This document shows positions 1 through 13,903 of a DNA stretch of 64,000 nt, piece after piece. The position numbers and the translations under genes are program-made. Position 1 is the stretch's first letter, and each line of letters begins with the position of its first letter. The notes under the pieces are model-generated. The model was not told the origin of the DNA. It saw only the letters and a program-made list of their open reading frames with translations, and ran no database searches. The DNA comes from Chaetomium olivaceum (taxonomy: Eukaryota; Ascomycota; Sordariomycetes; Sordariales; Chaetomiaceae): contig JAYWVB010000020.1 of NCBI GenBank assembly GCA_039881045.1, positions 496,001 through 560,000 on the forward strand, given 5' to 3'.

Positions 1-527
1 CGGCGACGACCTGGGCCGTCGCCTGGCCGGCCTGTGCATTGGTGGATCCAAGTGTCTCCAAAGCCAGCTGCTTGATGCGCGTCTTGCTCTCCTGATCGGT
101 CTGGTTAAGCCATTTTGCTTGTAATTCGGTTTGCCTCGCAGTCTCGCGCGCACTAAAGGCGTTCTTCAGGGCGATACCGGCGGCGGCTCGAATGTGGCCC
201 TCGGTGCTCTCGTTCGATAAGGCTTGAACGAGTGTGAGGAGGTAGTGAGACTGGGAGGCAAATCCAAGTTAGTAAAGTGGGCTCGTGGTCAACGGAGCAT
301 GTGAAAATAGTCTTACAAAGTTAGCCTCAGCGGCGTGGGTAAGTTGCTGTTCGGCCGCATTTCGCAGAGTCGCGTCTGGGAGGAGGCAGTCAGCAAGAAT
401 AATCGCCGTAGTTGCAGGGGCTCGGCGCGATTTGAGCAGTCCCAACAACAGGTTTTGGAACGCGGGTGCACTAACCAGGACTCAACGAGTTGGAGAGGAC
501 AGTGTTGATGTCCGGTGTGCTTTCCAT
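1..527 (-). CDS. KAP95: Importin subunit beta-1 (karyopherin beta), N-terminal part, cut by window edge
   Basis: Nuclear import receptor that binds importin alpha or cargo directly and passes through nuclear pores with Ran. Three exons are visible: 527-476 (ATG at 527), 375-317 and 250 to beyond base 1. Introns have GT donors, CTAAC-type branch sites (TACTAAC in intron 2) and CAG acceptors. The spliced reading gives a short leader, then the first HEAT repeats: residues resembling LRNAAEQQL, HIRAAAGIALKNA, a KWLNQ segment and IKQLALETLGS, which line up with the start of yeast Kap95 (LKNxxxxKD...QRW...IKTNAL). About 120 residues of an expected ~870 are inside the window; the rest lies to the left. 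No frameshift is seen in this part. The family assignment is from sequence pattern alone, without a database search. Confidence 0.88.
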
Positions 528-2118
528 GGTTGCGGTCTGAATACTGCGGCCAGAGATCAAGGTGATGGAAAGCGGGGGCTGCGAAAGTAAAAGAGGAAGC
601 GTTGCTAGGGAGAAGGACGACGCCGTTCGCAGCTAAAGTTTGCGCGGAACACAGGCGGGGCCGGTGGGATCCACACGGTACCGGACAAGACTGGGTTTGG
701 AATCGCAGGCCAGCAAAAAACGTCCCAAAGTGACTCGGGCAGGGGATAACGTGCGGCCGCCCGGATGATAAAGGTTTCGGAAGTGCTGAGAGTCAGCGGT
801 AGTTGAAGGGTGCGGGTCTGTGTTTTGTTCGAATTTTTTGTTGTCAACAGTCGCAGGTCCCGATTTGGTGACTGTGGATGCCGCCAATAACTAATGCCAC
901 ACACGGCCGACTGCCTAGCAGGTGTCAGGGACAGGGCTTGCGTCGCTGAATGAGAAGGAAAGCGTGGCGCAAAGGAGTGTGTCGAAGGAGACGAAGGTCT
1001 TTTGCACCAACGACAAAGACGAGGATGGAGGGACTTCTTGCTGGCTTCGAGGAAAAGCCGAAGGCAGTAGAAAAAGCGGTCTTTGAGTTAGATGATGCGG
1101 AGTTGACGAGGCAATCCAACGCCCAGTTGGCAAGCAGCGGTGGGAAGGTCTCGATTGCCATGAATCCGCACTGTATGACTGGGTTCTCACTGCGAGCAAT
1201 CATGCAAAATGATTGCTTTGACACACAGTGTGAATCCGTAGGGCTACGCTGTCAGGAAAGGTGCCGCCCCCGCAGCTGCACCTGGAATGGGGGGCTCGAC
1301 CGGTCGAGAATCGAGCAGCGCACCCCCCCAGTTAACAACGACCGGACCCAGCATCATCAAGCACGACGAAATCCGAAATACTCCTTGTCTTGAATCAGGA
1401 TGATGCGGCGAATAGTTACTGAGGTACCTTGGCTCTCATCTCTTCGGAGCAAACCGCGAGCATCGCCCCTCTAGTGTGTTTGGGAAACAAATCGAAGCCA
1501 GCAAAGCCCTTGCTTGACCGCCGCTGTTTCCCGGGCACCTACAGAGGACTGAAAAAACAACCTGCATCTCCCATAAAAACTGACATTGTTCGTTTGCGAA
1601 AGTTGTGATACCCATGGCAACTAGCGGGAGCGGTCTGGAAACCTTGGGAAAACAATGTGACAGCAATGAAGAGCCAGAAACAATTCCCGGGTGTGCAAGG
1701 GACGTCTCATCATTGCCTCTGCGTTCAACCGCCTTTTTGGCGGGGCTTTGGTTGACTGGTACCCTGGAATCGGGCAGCCAAGGATGAAAGCCTTCGAACT
1801 TCACATGCGAGCCAAGGGTTCCCAACCCTAACCCATATCAAGCCCCCTTTCCATGTGTTTCGAGAACAAGCAAGGAGCCCAGTCCGTCGCTCTTGGCGGC
1901 CTCCTTCGGTTTACAGCACGTCGATCAAGACAAAGCCCCTGGTCAATGTCGCAACATGGAGGATGGAATATGTCTTAAAACGACACTTTTGGTATGAGCA
2001 ATAACAAACAGGCAACTTTTTCGGAACCCCCATTGTTTTCTTTTGATGTTTTCCAAAACAGATTACCTCCTCAGCAAATTCGTGGGCAAAATGATAGCCA
2101 AGTAGTTGTACGGCCATT
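528..2118. other. Intergenic, upstream of KAP95
   Basis: I see no gene here. Several open frames of 60-147 codons occur on both strands (for example 950-1393 + and 1436-1825 -), but they overlap one another, lack recognisable domains or splice-linked partners, and look like chance frames. The part next to 527 presumably holds the KAP95 promoter and leader. Confidence 0.5.
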
Positions 2119-4884
<2,766 letters not shown>

Positions 4885-6780
4885 TCACCACGTAAAACTC
4901 TCCTCCACGAAGTCCACCACCGTGTTATGCGCCTGCACTTTGCGCACCGCATCTCGCACATCATCAGCCAGCCCGCCCGGCCCGCAAACAGACACGCACA
5001 TGGCGCCCATCTGCTCGCCGACCTCTTTAGCCAGTAGCATGGGGATGTTGGGGCGGCCGGGAAACATCTGCACGGTGGCAGAGCTCGAGATGACCTGGTT
5101 CGGGTTCTTGGGTCGGGTGACGAAGAGACGAATCTGCAGGATGTCCTTGCGGTTCGGCAGCCGGAGGATCTGGTCCATGTAGGGGCGCGCCCACTCGAGC
5201 ACCTCGTAGTCGCGCACGATCCAGACGAGCGTCACGCGCCGCGTCGCCGCCGTGCCCGCGTTGTACCCTTCGATTAGGTGGCGTAGATAGCTGATCTGGT
5301 GTGTGATGCCCGTAGCCCCCGCGAAGAGCACGGCGTGCCCGTAGCTGTCCATGCTGAACCCCAATGCGTACGGCCCCTCGAAGGCGGCGCGCATCGAGAT
5401 GGCGCGCCCTTGCGGCGCCTGGAGGGCCTTGTTGTAGAGCTTGCGGGTGAAGCCGGTTTGGGCGCCGATGATAAAGGAGACGGTCGTGCCAATCGCCTCG
5501 CGGGGCTGCTTGGGCTTATCCTTCTCGGTGGTGGGGAGGGTCTCGTCGTCGCGGTATCGGTGCTCGTACCAGGCGATAGAGAAGGGGTGATTCTCCCAGC
5601 AGTTGACGCCCGCAAACCGGAGGTAGGCGTGCTGGCCGGGGTCGATTTTGACGAAACGGGGAAGACGCATAGTCACGCGGCAGGCCTCACCCGGGAGAGT
5701 TTCTACGATGGCCTCGGTAAAACCGCGGGCAGACCAGTTGGCGTAGGCGAGGCGGAACATGCGCGCGGTTCTTTCGGCGAGCCAAAGGGCCATGATGGCT
5801 AGCATCCAGGGTGCCTGAGGAAGCCCGCCCGGGACCGTAGCCGATATGCAATGAACCCAGGTGCAGACAAAGGCGATCAGAGCCAAGATGATGTGGCGTT
5901 GAGGAAGCTCTCGTAAAAGGCGTGGCGGACGGGAGAGAAGGCCGTGATCAGAATGATGACCATAGCCGCCACCCCAACAACACCCGATGCGATAAAACGG
6001 TCGCCGAGAATCTTCTCCTGAACGCCCCCCCATCCGTCGTATGACACCTGGACGACCGCCCATGCGATGATGAAATGAATGATGATCTTCGATGATGGAA
6101 ATCCGCCCCATCCACCGGTGCAGGAGATTGTACGTGTCGAAGCTCACGTTGAGCAAGTTGATCAGGGGGTTGTTGCGGCCAGCGAAGATGATGAGCGGTA
6201 CCATGTTCACAACCGAGAGCGTTCCAGAACGGCCGCGGATTTCGGCGCATAGCGCGAACCTGTTTTCGTGCCTCCAGTCGAGGTTGAACATGTAGGCAAT
6301 GTTGCTGGCAATGTAGCCGAAGAGCAGAAGGGAATGGAATCTCGAAGGAAGCGTCCCCATATTGGCGGCGCTAGAGATGCGAATTTCGCGGTTGTGTCGT
6401 TTGTTCCACAAGGGCGCGTAGATGAGTCCCCTTTTCAGACCGGGCATCTTCCTCCACTGGGTTCGCTTCCAGAACTCTTGCTTTTCCCCAGGCAGGGACA
6501 TGGCCGTTACCAACCGCAGTTGTGCCCACGCCAGCTCGACTATCCTGATCAGGAGCATCACCAGACCAACGATGCCTAAACTCCACCACATGATATCGGT
6601 AAGCAGCATGTTTGGCTGGTTGACGCCGTTGAGGCCTGTGCTGTAGGGGGCAATCGTAGAGCTCGGGGCGGCCAACCCGGCCTGTGTCCCTGTGGTCGCT
6701 GTCGCCACATCTCGCAGTTGTAATGGTTCGGTCGCAATGTTGAGACCGGGGTCGGGGAGCCCATGGCGGGTGAGGTCCAT
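4885..6780 (-). CDS. Ferric reductase-type transmembrane oxidoreductase (with out-of-frame core)
   Basis: FRE/NOX-type plasma-membrane reductase that would pass electrons from NADPH via FAD and heme to extracellular iron or copper. The 631-codon frame starts at ATG 6780. Order: N-terminal region, a membrane segment near residues 62-80, the ferric-reductase membrane domain (about 140-345), FAD-binding part with HPFSIAW at 398-404, and NAD-binding part with GATGI at 488-492 and CGPGGLADDVR from 599. Residues 232-295 are not family-like (DHHSFHHRMGG...). Read in another frame, the same DNA encodes the expected membrane helices, including IIHFIIAWAVVQ and PVRHAFYESFLNA. So one shift near 6087 and a compensating one near 5896 (CCC to CC) bracket this block, hidden because the frame stays open. 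The predicted product would lack two heme-ligand histidines. Sequencing error is the likeliest cause; a real lesion cannot be excluded. Confidence 0.88.
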   Translation of the reverse strand: MDLTRHGLPDPGLNIATEPLQLRDVATATTGTQAGLAAPSSTIAPYSTGLNGVNQPNMLLTDIMWWSLGIVGLVMLLIRIVELAWAQLRLVTAMSLPGEKQEFWKRTQWRKMPGLKRGLIYAPLWNKRHNREIRISSAANMGTLPSRFHSLLLFGYIASNIAYMFNLDWRHENRFALCAEIRGRSGTLSVVNMVPLIIFAGRNNPLINLLNVSFDTYNLLHRWMGRISIIEDHHSFHHRMGGRPGVIRRMGGRSGEDSRRPFYRIGCCWGGGYGHHSDHGLLSRPPRLLRELPQRHIILALIAFVCTWVHCISATVPGGLPQAPWMLAIMALWLAERTARMFRLAYANWSARGFTEAIVETLPGEACRVTMRLPRFVKIDPGQHAYLRFAGVNCWENHPFSIAWYEHRYRDDETLPTTEKDKPKQPREAIGTTVSFIIGAQTGFTRKLYNKALQAPQGRAISMRAAFEGPYALGFSMDSYGHAVLFAGATGITHQISYLRHLIEGYNAGTAATRRVTLVWIVRDYEVLEWARPYMDQILRLPNRKDILQIRLFVTRPKNPNQVISSSATVQMFPGRPNIPMLLAKEVGEQMGAMCVSVCGPGGLADDVRDAVRKVQAHNTVVDFVEESFTW

Positions 6781-9700
6781 CGTGGGACTAGAAGACCGAA
6801 GAAGCGGCGGGTGATACTCAAACAGGCGAGGAGAGCGGATGTAAGTAGGAGACGGAATTCAGAATGAAGGAGAACGCAAAACCCTTTACACTCCTAGTTG
6901 CGGGGGTCCCTTTTTTACTGAGTTTGGCGTGTAACTCCGGGTCGATCCGACAGAAGGCTGTGTTATTGAGGTTGACGTCCAAAAGGGAACATTCCCATTG
7001 TGTGTTAGACAATAGCGAGGAAACAAAGGTAGACCGCCGATTGTTCTCCTGTAACCCCAACCAACAAGCCGACAGACAAGCAAATCTTCCCAACGCCGAC
7101 TGGGTGGGACAAAGCAGCAAGTCGTATCCGGGCCAAAAAAGAGTCTCGGCTGGCCAGGAATTGATCGTCGCCGCTGGTCCAGGAGTCGAGATCCCAACGT
7201 ACACACGCGGTGATGGCGGGCTTCGGCGTCGCGAATATCCTCTGAAGTTGTTTGGTGGGAAAGAATGGATATGCTTTACCAGAAAGCTGGAGTTTCGCGG
7301 TTCAAGGATTGAAGCGGGGTGCGAAAGGCCCGTGACAAAGTGAGCAAGGGGAGAACCAAGAGAAGTGAAGTGAAAACAAGGTTGAGATCGGCGGCGATGC
7401 AATATGCCGGACTGATCTTCCCTTCCCTGCCTTCTGCTATCGTGACACACGGCACCACAGGGCGTGTGAATAACTACCGGGGGGATTTCAAAGAACGAGA
7501 GAATTGAATAAGTGGTGTGTAGACCAAACCAGAAGGTCGACACTTTTGAAAATGAGAACCCGGCGGCTGGGGAGGGGAGGCCTGGAATGCGAAAGCAATC
7601 GAGGATGCTGAGCCGCGCGCGAACCTGGCCAAAGCCTTACCTTTTAAGACAAGAGGAAAATCATCTTGTCGAGCCGGCTCGCTCCGAGCAAACCATCTCG
7701 GAATCGCGCCCCTGACTGACGAACCGATGGCAGAAGGATCCCTTGTGGCGGGACCTGGCCTTGGAGAATCATCGTCATCCAACCGAGCTTGTGGAATGAT
7801 CTTCCTCCCCGCCAAGAATGTTTGCATGGGCCAGCATCACCCTGCATCGCCCTGGCTCAGCCTGAAAAACACCTATCAGGTCGGGCCGCGAGTCTCGTTC
7901 ATCGTGTGTTCTGCGCAGCCCAGGCGGAGGCGCGGACAACCAAGATCTCGGTTCTCGACGGATTGTGTCTTTGAGCAAGCGAAATCATAGGGTGAGGAGG
8001 GTTGTGGAACTTCGACGGCGGATTTCAGAACTCATGCAGCTGACGGGGGGCTGGATTCTCATTGGTCCAGTGTTTTCAGAGCGCATCTTGGCGCCCTGAT
8101 TCTGTCCACACGTCGGTGGCGGGCCAAGCCGTTATGCAGGGGCACAGGCAAAACCTGGGCAGAACCTGGAGGCCTTCACGCTCCATCGGTCTGCAAAGTA
8201 CCCAACCCGGAACTTCCTGTGCTGTGGTGACACGTATTTTAGTTTCCCCGGGCGCTGACCGTCGGCAGCTTGCTGACAGTCGTAGATATTCAGAAAAGCG
8301 TAAAGTTACTTACACCTCGGTTACAGAACCGATGATCGGTCTCCCTGGTGAGTGCGGCGTGTCGCCGTTGGACCAACGAAGAAAGGATTCAGATGATCCC
8401 GGAGGGGAAATGCTCGGCCGAGAGTCGCCTTTCCACATTTGGGAGTCGAATTTTCGACGTCATGCTGCCGCACGGACAACGTTCCGACCGTAGCGGGGGA
8501 GATATCCTATTCGAGATCGCGAAGCGGGACGGACATGGCTGGGTCTTGAGCGGGAGCGGCTCCGTGGTGCCCACCCGAGCCACCGTATCTCGGTGTCGGT
8601 TACAGATAAAAATACGACGTGGGGTTGTTCCAGGTACCTGGGCCCGTCTTGTCCGCGATCCCCGATGGTCATGGTGGTGGTGCGGGCGCCTGCTCAGCCC
8701 AGCTTTCCTCGAGATCAACGAAACAGTCGATCATTATTGTTCTCAGCGGCTCTCTCCCAGCCACTTCGAACTCGTCTTGGTTTGGCCGGCATGAAGTTGT
8801 ATTCTCACGCCCTCCTGCCATCGCACCTCCGACTCTCCCGTGCCTCTTGTCTTTATCAACCAGCACCGCGAGGAGACAGTCCCGAGCGGCAACATCCTCG
8901 TCCCCTGGCATGGGACGGTTGCTGAAGTGACCCGCCTCAGGAGATGAGAGGGGCTGACACCCTTGGTTATCGAGCCGTGTTCCCCTCTGTTGCATCGAAC
9001 TATCGCGCCTTGCCGCTGAAAAACGTGGTCATGCTGGTGGACCAGGTAAACGGGGTTGCATTCCCAACCGCCCGGTGTGTACACTATACTCATGTATGCA
9101 TGTATGGATGTCGACTCGGATATGGGAGCTAAGCCCATGGTTGTTGGCCCGTGATAGATAGGAAAATGGTGAATGCATGCTGTGGTTACTCGCCCCCGGC
9201 GCATACTGAACAACGCAAGCCGGCCCGTCCAATGCAAAAGCTCTGGTTACCGGATCAGTGCGCCCATGCGAAGGATTCTGCTCCGGCCGTGATCTATCGT
9301 ATGAACATCGGACGAGTCTCGGCTCGCGGGACGGCGCTCCGCCGAATGGAGAGTCAAACCCCGACGGTCACCCTTCCCTTTCTCCCAGAGAGTACGCCGT
9401 GGCCGTGCCCAGGACTAGGGTGCTCTTGGCGCAAACACGCGGGATGCGAATGGATAGTTACCGCTAAGTAATAATCAAGGTGTGTGGTTGCGGAAGCTTG
9501 AACCAGCACGAATAGCTACTTCTGAGGGCTTTGAAAATAATGGCTGGTATAAATAAGCTACTAGAACTCGCCGCTCCATCACATACACAATGCTCATGAA
9601 TCCATTGATGCATTCTGAGTGCGATCTGTCTCTTGTCGGAAAGTTGGATTCTATCAAGCAATGAACCGGCTCGCCCCAACCGCCATTCTACACCCCGGTT

Positions 9701-10106
9701 CAAATCCGGGAATCTTGAGAAGGCTGGGCAAGCACTGAGATAAGAGCTAAGATATATGTACATTTTGGAAACGCGAAAGAGCTCCAAGGATCGGAGACAA
9801 CCTTGTTCGCCAGAACGTTCGGGAACGGCGCGCAAGAGTGTTGGAGGTTGATAGGGTCCGAGCTCTTCAAAGTTGCAGTAAAAATCAACTCGTGCCATAG
9901 ACAGTGTTAGCACAGTAAGGAACACACTGTATCTCGTCATTGGTTGGAAATTTCATGAGCCGGAAAGACAGTTGGGTGCCAAGGATCCGGGAAAGCATCA
10001 CTCACTGCCGACCCGTGAAGCGCAAGCACAAGAGCTCGAGGGAATTGCGTCACTCACATCACCCGCAGTGCTAATTGATCGAAGTGCTGCTTCTCATCTG
10101 TACGCC
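6781..10106. other. Gene-poor 3.3 kb stretch
   Basis: No gene can be supported. Long frames exist (6818-7543 -, 8062-8493 +, 8348-8794 +, 9464-9940 -), but the first begins at GTG, the second and third overlap in different frames, and none shows a domain. The 9464-9940 frame starts with an ATG and a hydrophobic stretch (YSVFLTVLTLSMA), a weak hint of a secreted protein. A T-arm-like hairpin at 9694-9710 is not part of a tRNA. The left end should contain the ferric reductase promoter. Confidence 0.45.
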
Positions 10107-10751
10107 ATGGGTTCGAGCACGTCCAAGCCCTCAAATCCGGCACCACACGTGTGGAGGGGGTACGCCCAACCTATCCCAAACCTTTAAAGCTCTCCCGAAC
10201 TCGCGATCATCAAACTAACCCCCTTCCAGCTCCTCTCAGACCGGGGTGTCGCAAAACCTCGTCGAATCCCTTGAGACCAGTAACGAGGTTAGCCATTGTT
10301 CCTAACCCTCCAGCCATCACCTAGTCCTAGCCATCCCTCTAACCGGCTCTCTTCCGGACTGCAGACCGATGTCTCGCGTCTCCAAGCCCTCGAGCTCCAT
10401 ATCCAAGAACGCGTCGCCGCCGAGCTGAAGCGCCTCCGCGCCCGAGAAGCCGAGACCCTGCGCGAGGCGCAACAAAAACTTTCGGCCGAGCCTGCCGCCG
10501 ACCAGCAAGGGAGCGAGCACCAACAGCAGCAGCTCGCTGGGCCCAGCCGGCAGGAAGTCTCCAAAGCGATCGGAGATCTGCGCGCCAAGCTCGAGGAGAG
10601 GAAAAAGGTGCGCCAGGTGCCCGAGACGCTGGAGAACGCGCGGGACGAGGTGGTGCGGTGCCTGCGCGAGAACGACCGGCGGCCGCTGGACTGCTGGCGC
10701 GAGGTGGAGGCTTTTAAGGAGGAGGTCAGGCGGCTGAGAGGGGTGGGTTGA
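10107..10751 (+). CDS. MIC19: MICOS complex subunit MIC19
   Basis: Peripheral inner-membrane subunit of the MICOS complex that shapes mitochondrial cristae. Three exons: 10107-10159, 10230-10287 and 10365-10751, giving 165 residues without frameshift. The start is fixed by MGSSTSK, an N-myristoylation-type leader (Gly2) typical of fungal Mic19. The middle is a long charged coiled coil (about residues 40-115, HIQERVAAELKRLRAREAE and similar). The C-terminus carries CLRENDRRPLDCWREVEAFK (about residues 138-157), the CHCH-like signature of this family with two cysteines ten residues apart. Introns are 70 and 77 nt with CTAAC-type branch sites. Length and domain order agree with other fungal Mic19 proteins. 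The gene is convergent with TYW3, whose stop is only 219 bp away. Confidence 0.9.
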
Positions 10752-10969
10752 CAAGGTCATCAGCTAGATGCGGGGAGAGATGGGTGTGGTGGGTGGCAGT
10801 TGCAGATGTAATCTGCCAGGCCAATTGTTGTATACCATGGATCCGTGTATCAAAGGGGCTGAGGTCTCGGGTTGCCGGATGGCTCCGGTGACGTAGAAAA
10901 AGGAAATAGAAGGCGTTGACACTCATGGTACTCCTGGCCCACGCTCTTAAACATCGCCGGTTTGTTGAA

Positions 10970-12015
10970 CTATAGGTTCTTCCCTGGGCTCGCTCGGAAC
11001 CTCGTTTCTGGCTTTCTTGAGCTCCTCCCGCCGCCTAAGCCCCTCAAGCCGTTTGCGCTCCCTTCTCGCCTGAGCATCTTCCAGTTCTCTTTACCCTTCG
11101 GGGGAGCAAAAGCTGCATCCAGGGCGGCACTGAACCTGGTTATCCTCTTCTCGTTCTCGACAAATCGCTCATTAGCTATTCGGACGAGAGTCTTCAGATA
11201 CTGTGGCGACACAACCAGCCGGCGGACGCCGTCTGTCTCGGCCCCGATTAAGGACTCAAATGATAATCCCATCGACCGCAAGCCACAAACCATGGGCGTT
11301 GCCTCCTCGTCAGGCTGCCGCGCAAGCAGGCTAACAGCGCCCGATTCACGGAAGCCAGCCTCCATTTCCGGCCTGAATAACCAGTTGCGCATGCTCCAAC
11401 GAAGCGGTTAAGATGTGTAGAATCTAGAAAGGGGTTAGCCGGTTCCAGCCTGTAATCTTAGCGGTACTAAGAGCATACCATAGGCTCAAACTTAAAATGG
11501 ATCAACCGTGACGACCCCGTCAGTTCCGCCTGTCCTGCTCCTTCTTCTTCTCCAGCTCCTCCCACTGCCGGCTTAAGACCCAGAAGCAACCTCTCGTACC
11601 CCTCACTACCGTCCTCACCATCTTGACTCCCGCCCTCCACCGGATCATGCGACACAAACAACCACTCTCCGCCGCCCTTCCCCCCAGCAGAACTCGCACC
11701 CACCACCGCAGGAACCTCGTCCCCACGCCCATTCATCCCACCAGCCAATGCCCCATCCCCATCCCCAGCCGCCGCCGACGGGCCAGCCTTGCGTCCCTCA
11801 AGATACACGCTAACGCGCCCCGCACAGCTACTGGTGGTGACCAGTCCCGCGTGCGCGTCGCCATTGTTAATCTGGTCAATCAAATGGCGGATTCCGGCGT
11901 CGACGGAGCCCTTGGGCGAGGCATCGGTGTACTCGGCGTCGGGGACGGCGAGCTGGGCGAGGATTTTCTGCTTTTTGAGGGTGAAAGCGGGGGTGGGGGT
12001 TGGAAGGGATTTCAT
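10970..12015 (-). CDS. TYW3: tRNA wybutosine-synthesising protein 3 homologue (TYW3), one frameshift
   Basis: TYW3 methylates the N4 position of the wybutosine precursor at G37 of tRNA-Phe using S-adenosylmethionine. Exon 1 (12015-11479) begins at ATG and shows SPKGSVDAGI (33-42) and TTSSCAGRVSVYLEG (60-74), both hallmark TYW3 motifs, followed by a low-complexity Gly/Ala insert and WLFVSHDP. A 55 nt intron (11478-11424) joins exon 2, which opens with ILHILTASLEHAQ and then needs a shift of frame at the AAA run 11365-11367 to reach EAGFRESGAVSL and the rest of the protein. Removing one A there makes the spliced length 330 codons, the expected size. As sequenced the frame stops soon after. Cause: probable homopolymer over-call; true pseudogene is the alternative. 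Confidence 0.85.
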
Positions 12016-12598
12016 GATTGTTAATTTTTAGGGGGTGATATTAGGTGGTGTTTTGTAAAGTAGGTCCTTCTTTTGAGTTGGGTTTCGGAGACGGTTCGAC
12101 TTTGTTGAAGTGAGAGTCCTGTGGATGGGGTTGTGAAAATGGGGGTCACGTGCGCCGGTGGAAGATTGGTTGTCAAAAAGAGGGAATAAACAAACATCAA
12201 AGTCAAGAAGAGCTTTAGTAAATGTGCGAAGGTCCAATGAGTTTGCCGTTAAGTGGTCATCTCAGTAAAGAATTGGAACCTCTCCGTCGGCAGGTAATTT
12301 GATAGCCTGGAAATGTGGTATTATTTGAAAGGTGATATTTGGAGATGGATGATAAATTCCAAGGGGGAATGACTTCATGTATGTTTCTGCAACTGGTGAT
12401 ATAAACGTGTACCCCTTTCATATATTCCTTCTGGGACCCGTTTGTCTCTCGCCTATATCTGCGAACTTGGGCAATCCATAGCTCATTACATCAACGATTA
12501 TACGCTGCACTGATCTCAACCGATAGAAGACGAAACGTGGTTTAAGGGGGTATACAGGAGAAATTGAAAAATTGTGTATATGACATCGAATCGCAGCT
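12016..12598. other. Intergenic, TYW3 promoter and 3' flank of FAS1 gene
   Basis: No coding signal. The right end should carry the 3' untranslated region of the FAS1 gene and the left end the TYW3 promoter. Nothing distinctive is seen. Confidence 0.5.
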
Positions 12599-13903
12599 TT
12601 AGAGGTTCGCAGCCAGAACCGCAGCACCGCCGACAAGTATTAGCGCCGCCGTTGGAACAGCAGCTAGGACACCTCCATTCAGGGGAATAGTAGCAGGAAC
12701 GAAAGTTGTTGTAGGTGCAATACCCGACGTAAAGGGTAGATCAGCAACCGCGGCCACGCCAGCAAACGCTGGCGCCTGAGTTGGAGCAGCTGGGGTCGGG
12801 GTAGCGGAGGAATTAGAGGGGTTAAGAACGCTGGGAAAGAGTCACGTTGGTCAGATTACTCTCATAAGTACCTAACACCAACAATACTCACTTATCCAGA
12901 ACGTGCACCACCCCGTTACTCGTCAATACGTCCGCGAGAATCACTCTCGCCGAGTTGACAAACACCTGGGAGCCGTCCCTACGGACCGTGATATTCTGCC
13001 CCTGCAATGTTGCGAACGTTGTCTGGTCGGCACTCAGCAAGTTAGTGCTGAACCGCAGCGTCTGCCGCGCTAGGACGTGGTAGCCTATGATGCCGGCCAG
13101 ATCCTGCGCCGTCAGCGTCCCGAGCGCGGACCCGATCGCCCTGAAGGCATCGTTGGATGGGGCGAAGATGGTGACGTCGGGCAGGGCGTTGATGCCGTCG
13201 ACCAGCCCCGCGGCCGTCAGAGCGCCGGCGAGCGAAAGGAGGCCCGTGTTGATGGCAGTCTGAGTCGGGTTTGCAGGGACTGTGAGGACAGTGTCGATGA
13301 TGTGGACGACGTTGCCGCCATCAAACTCCACGTCCTGGGAAAGGTCTCAGTCTTTCACTGTTTCCGCTAAACGGAAAGAAAATGGCTGTGCATACCGCTG
13401 TAGCAACTGTAGCAACCTGCTTGTATCCAGAGAACACCTTTGCGGTGTCATTCACCATAACCAGGCCGACCCTTTGGCCATTGGTGACATTGGCAAACGT
13501 GTGTAAAAACGGTGTCGTAAGCAGAGTCGAGGGGAACTTTGGCGTCGGCGAAAAATCACCGGAGAGTAACCTGCCCATTAGAACATGGTATTGGAGAACA
13601 CCGCTAGAGCCCTGGGATTCCTCATCAACTCTGACGACCTCGGGTTTCTAGCCATTAGGTTGGCAAAAGCGGCATTTGACGGCGCTAGGATAGTGATGTT
13701 CTGGGCCGTGGAGAGCGTCTGAACGACATCGGGCACAAGTGCGAGCAGGCCTGAACTTGTCAGCTCGAATCTAGAGAATGTCAGGCAGAGTGCGTACTTG
13801 TTAGTGTGCTCAGCGTGGCATTATTGTTCGCGAGTATGTTGGTTAGTGACTGGGCAGAGACGTAGGCTGCCAGGTATACTGGCAACAGAGATGTGAGATG
13901 CAT
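12599..13903 (-). CDS. Secreted two-domain fasciclin (FAS1) protein, probably GPI-anchored; two frameshifts
   Basis: FAS1 domains mediate adhesion at the cell surface. The frame starts at ATG 13903 with a signal peptide (HLTSLLPVYLAAYVSA). First FAS1 domain: ITILAPSNAAFANLM, VLQYHVL and VATVATA. After an intron (13395-13335), the second: VTIFAPSNDAF, GIIGYHVL, RRDGSQVFVN and NGVVHVLDN. A 61 nt intron (12891-12831) precedes a Pro/Ala/Thr-rich stalk and a hydrophobic C-terminus (VPTAALILVGGAAVLAANL), fitting a GPI signal. The first domain needs two added bases: one near 13797-13805 between the N-terminal part and the LTSSGLLALVPD segment, and one at the AAA run 13645-13647 before VRVDEESQGSSG. 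With both, the spliced length is exactly 395 codons. A 27 nt GT-AG stretch at 13797-13771 is too short to be an intron. Confidence 0.8.

Noticed and set aside
6818..7543. 241-codon open frame on the - strand upstream of ferric reductase
   Set aside because: It begins at GTG, has no domain, a composition rich in Ser/Arg/Pro/Cys without pattern, and lies where the ferric reductase promoter and leader should be.
9694..9710. tRNA-like T arm (CCCGG, TTCAAAT, CCGGG) on the + strand
   Set aside because: The stem and loop are perfect, but the following acceptor strand has no partner 60-110 nt upstream and no D or anticodon arm can be built.
13771..13797. 27 nt GT-AG stretch in the FAS1 gene as an intron
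   Set aside because: Too short for a fungal intron and would not repair the frame; one missing base explains the break better.
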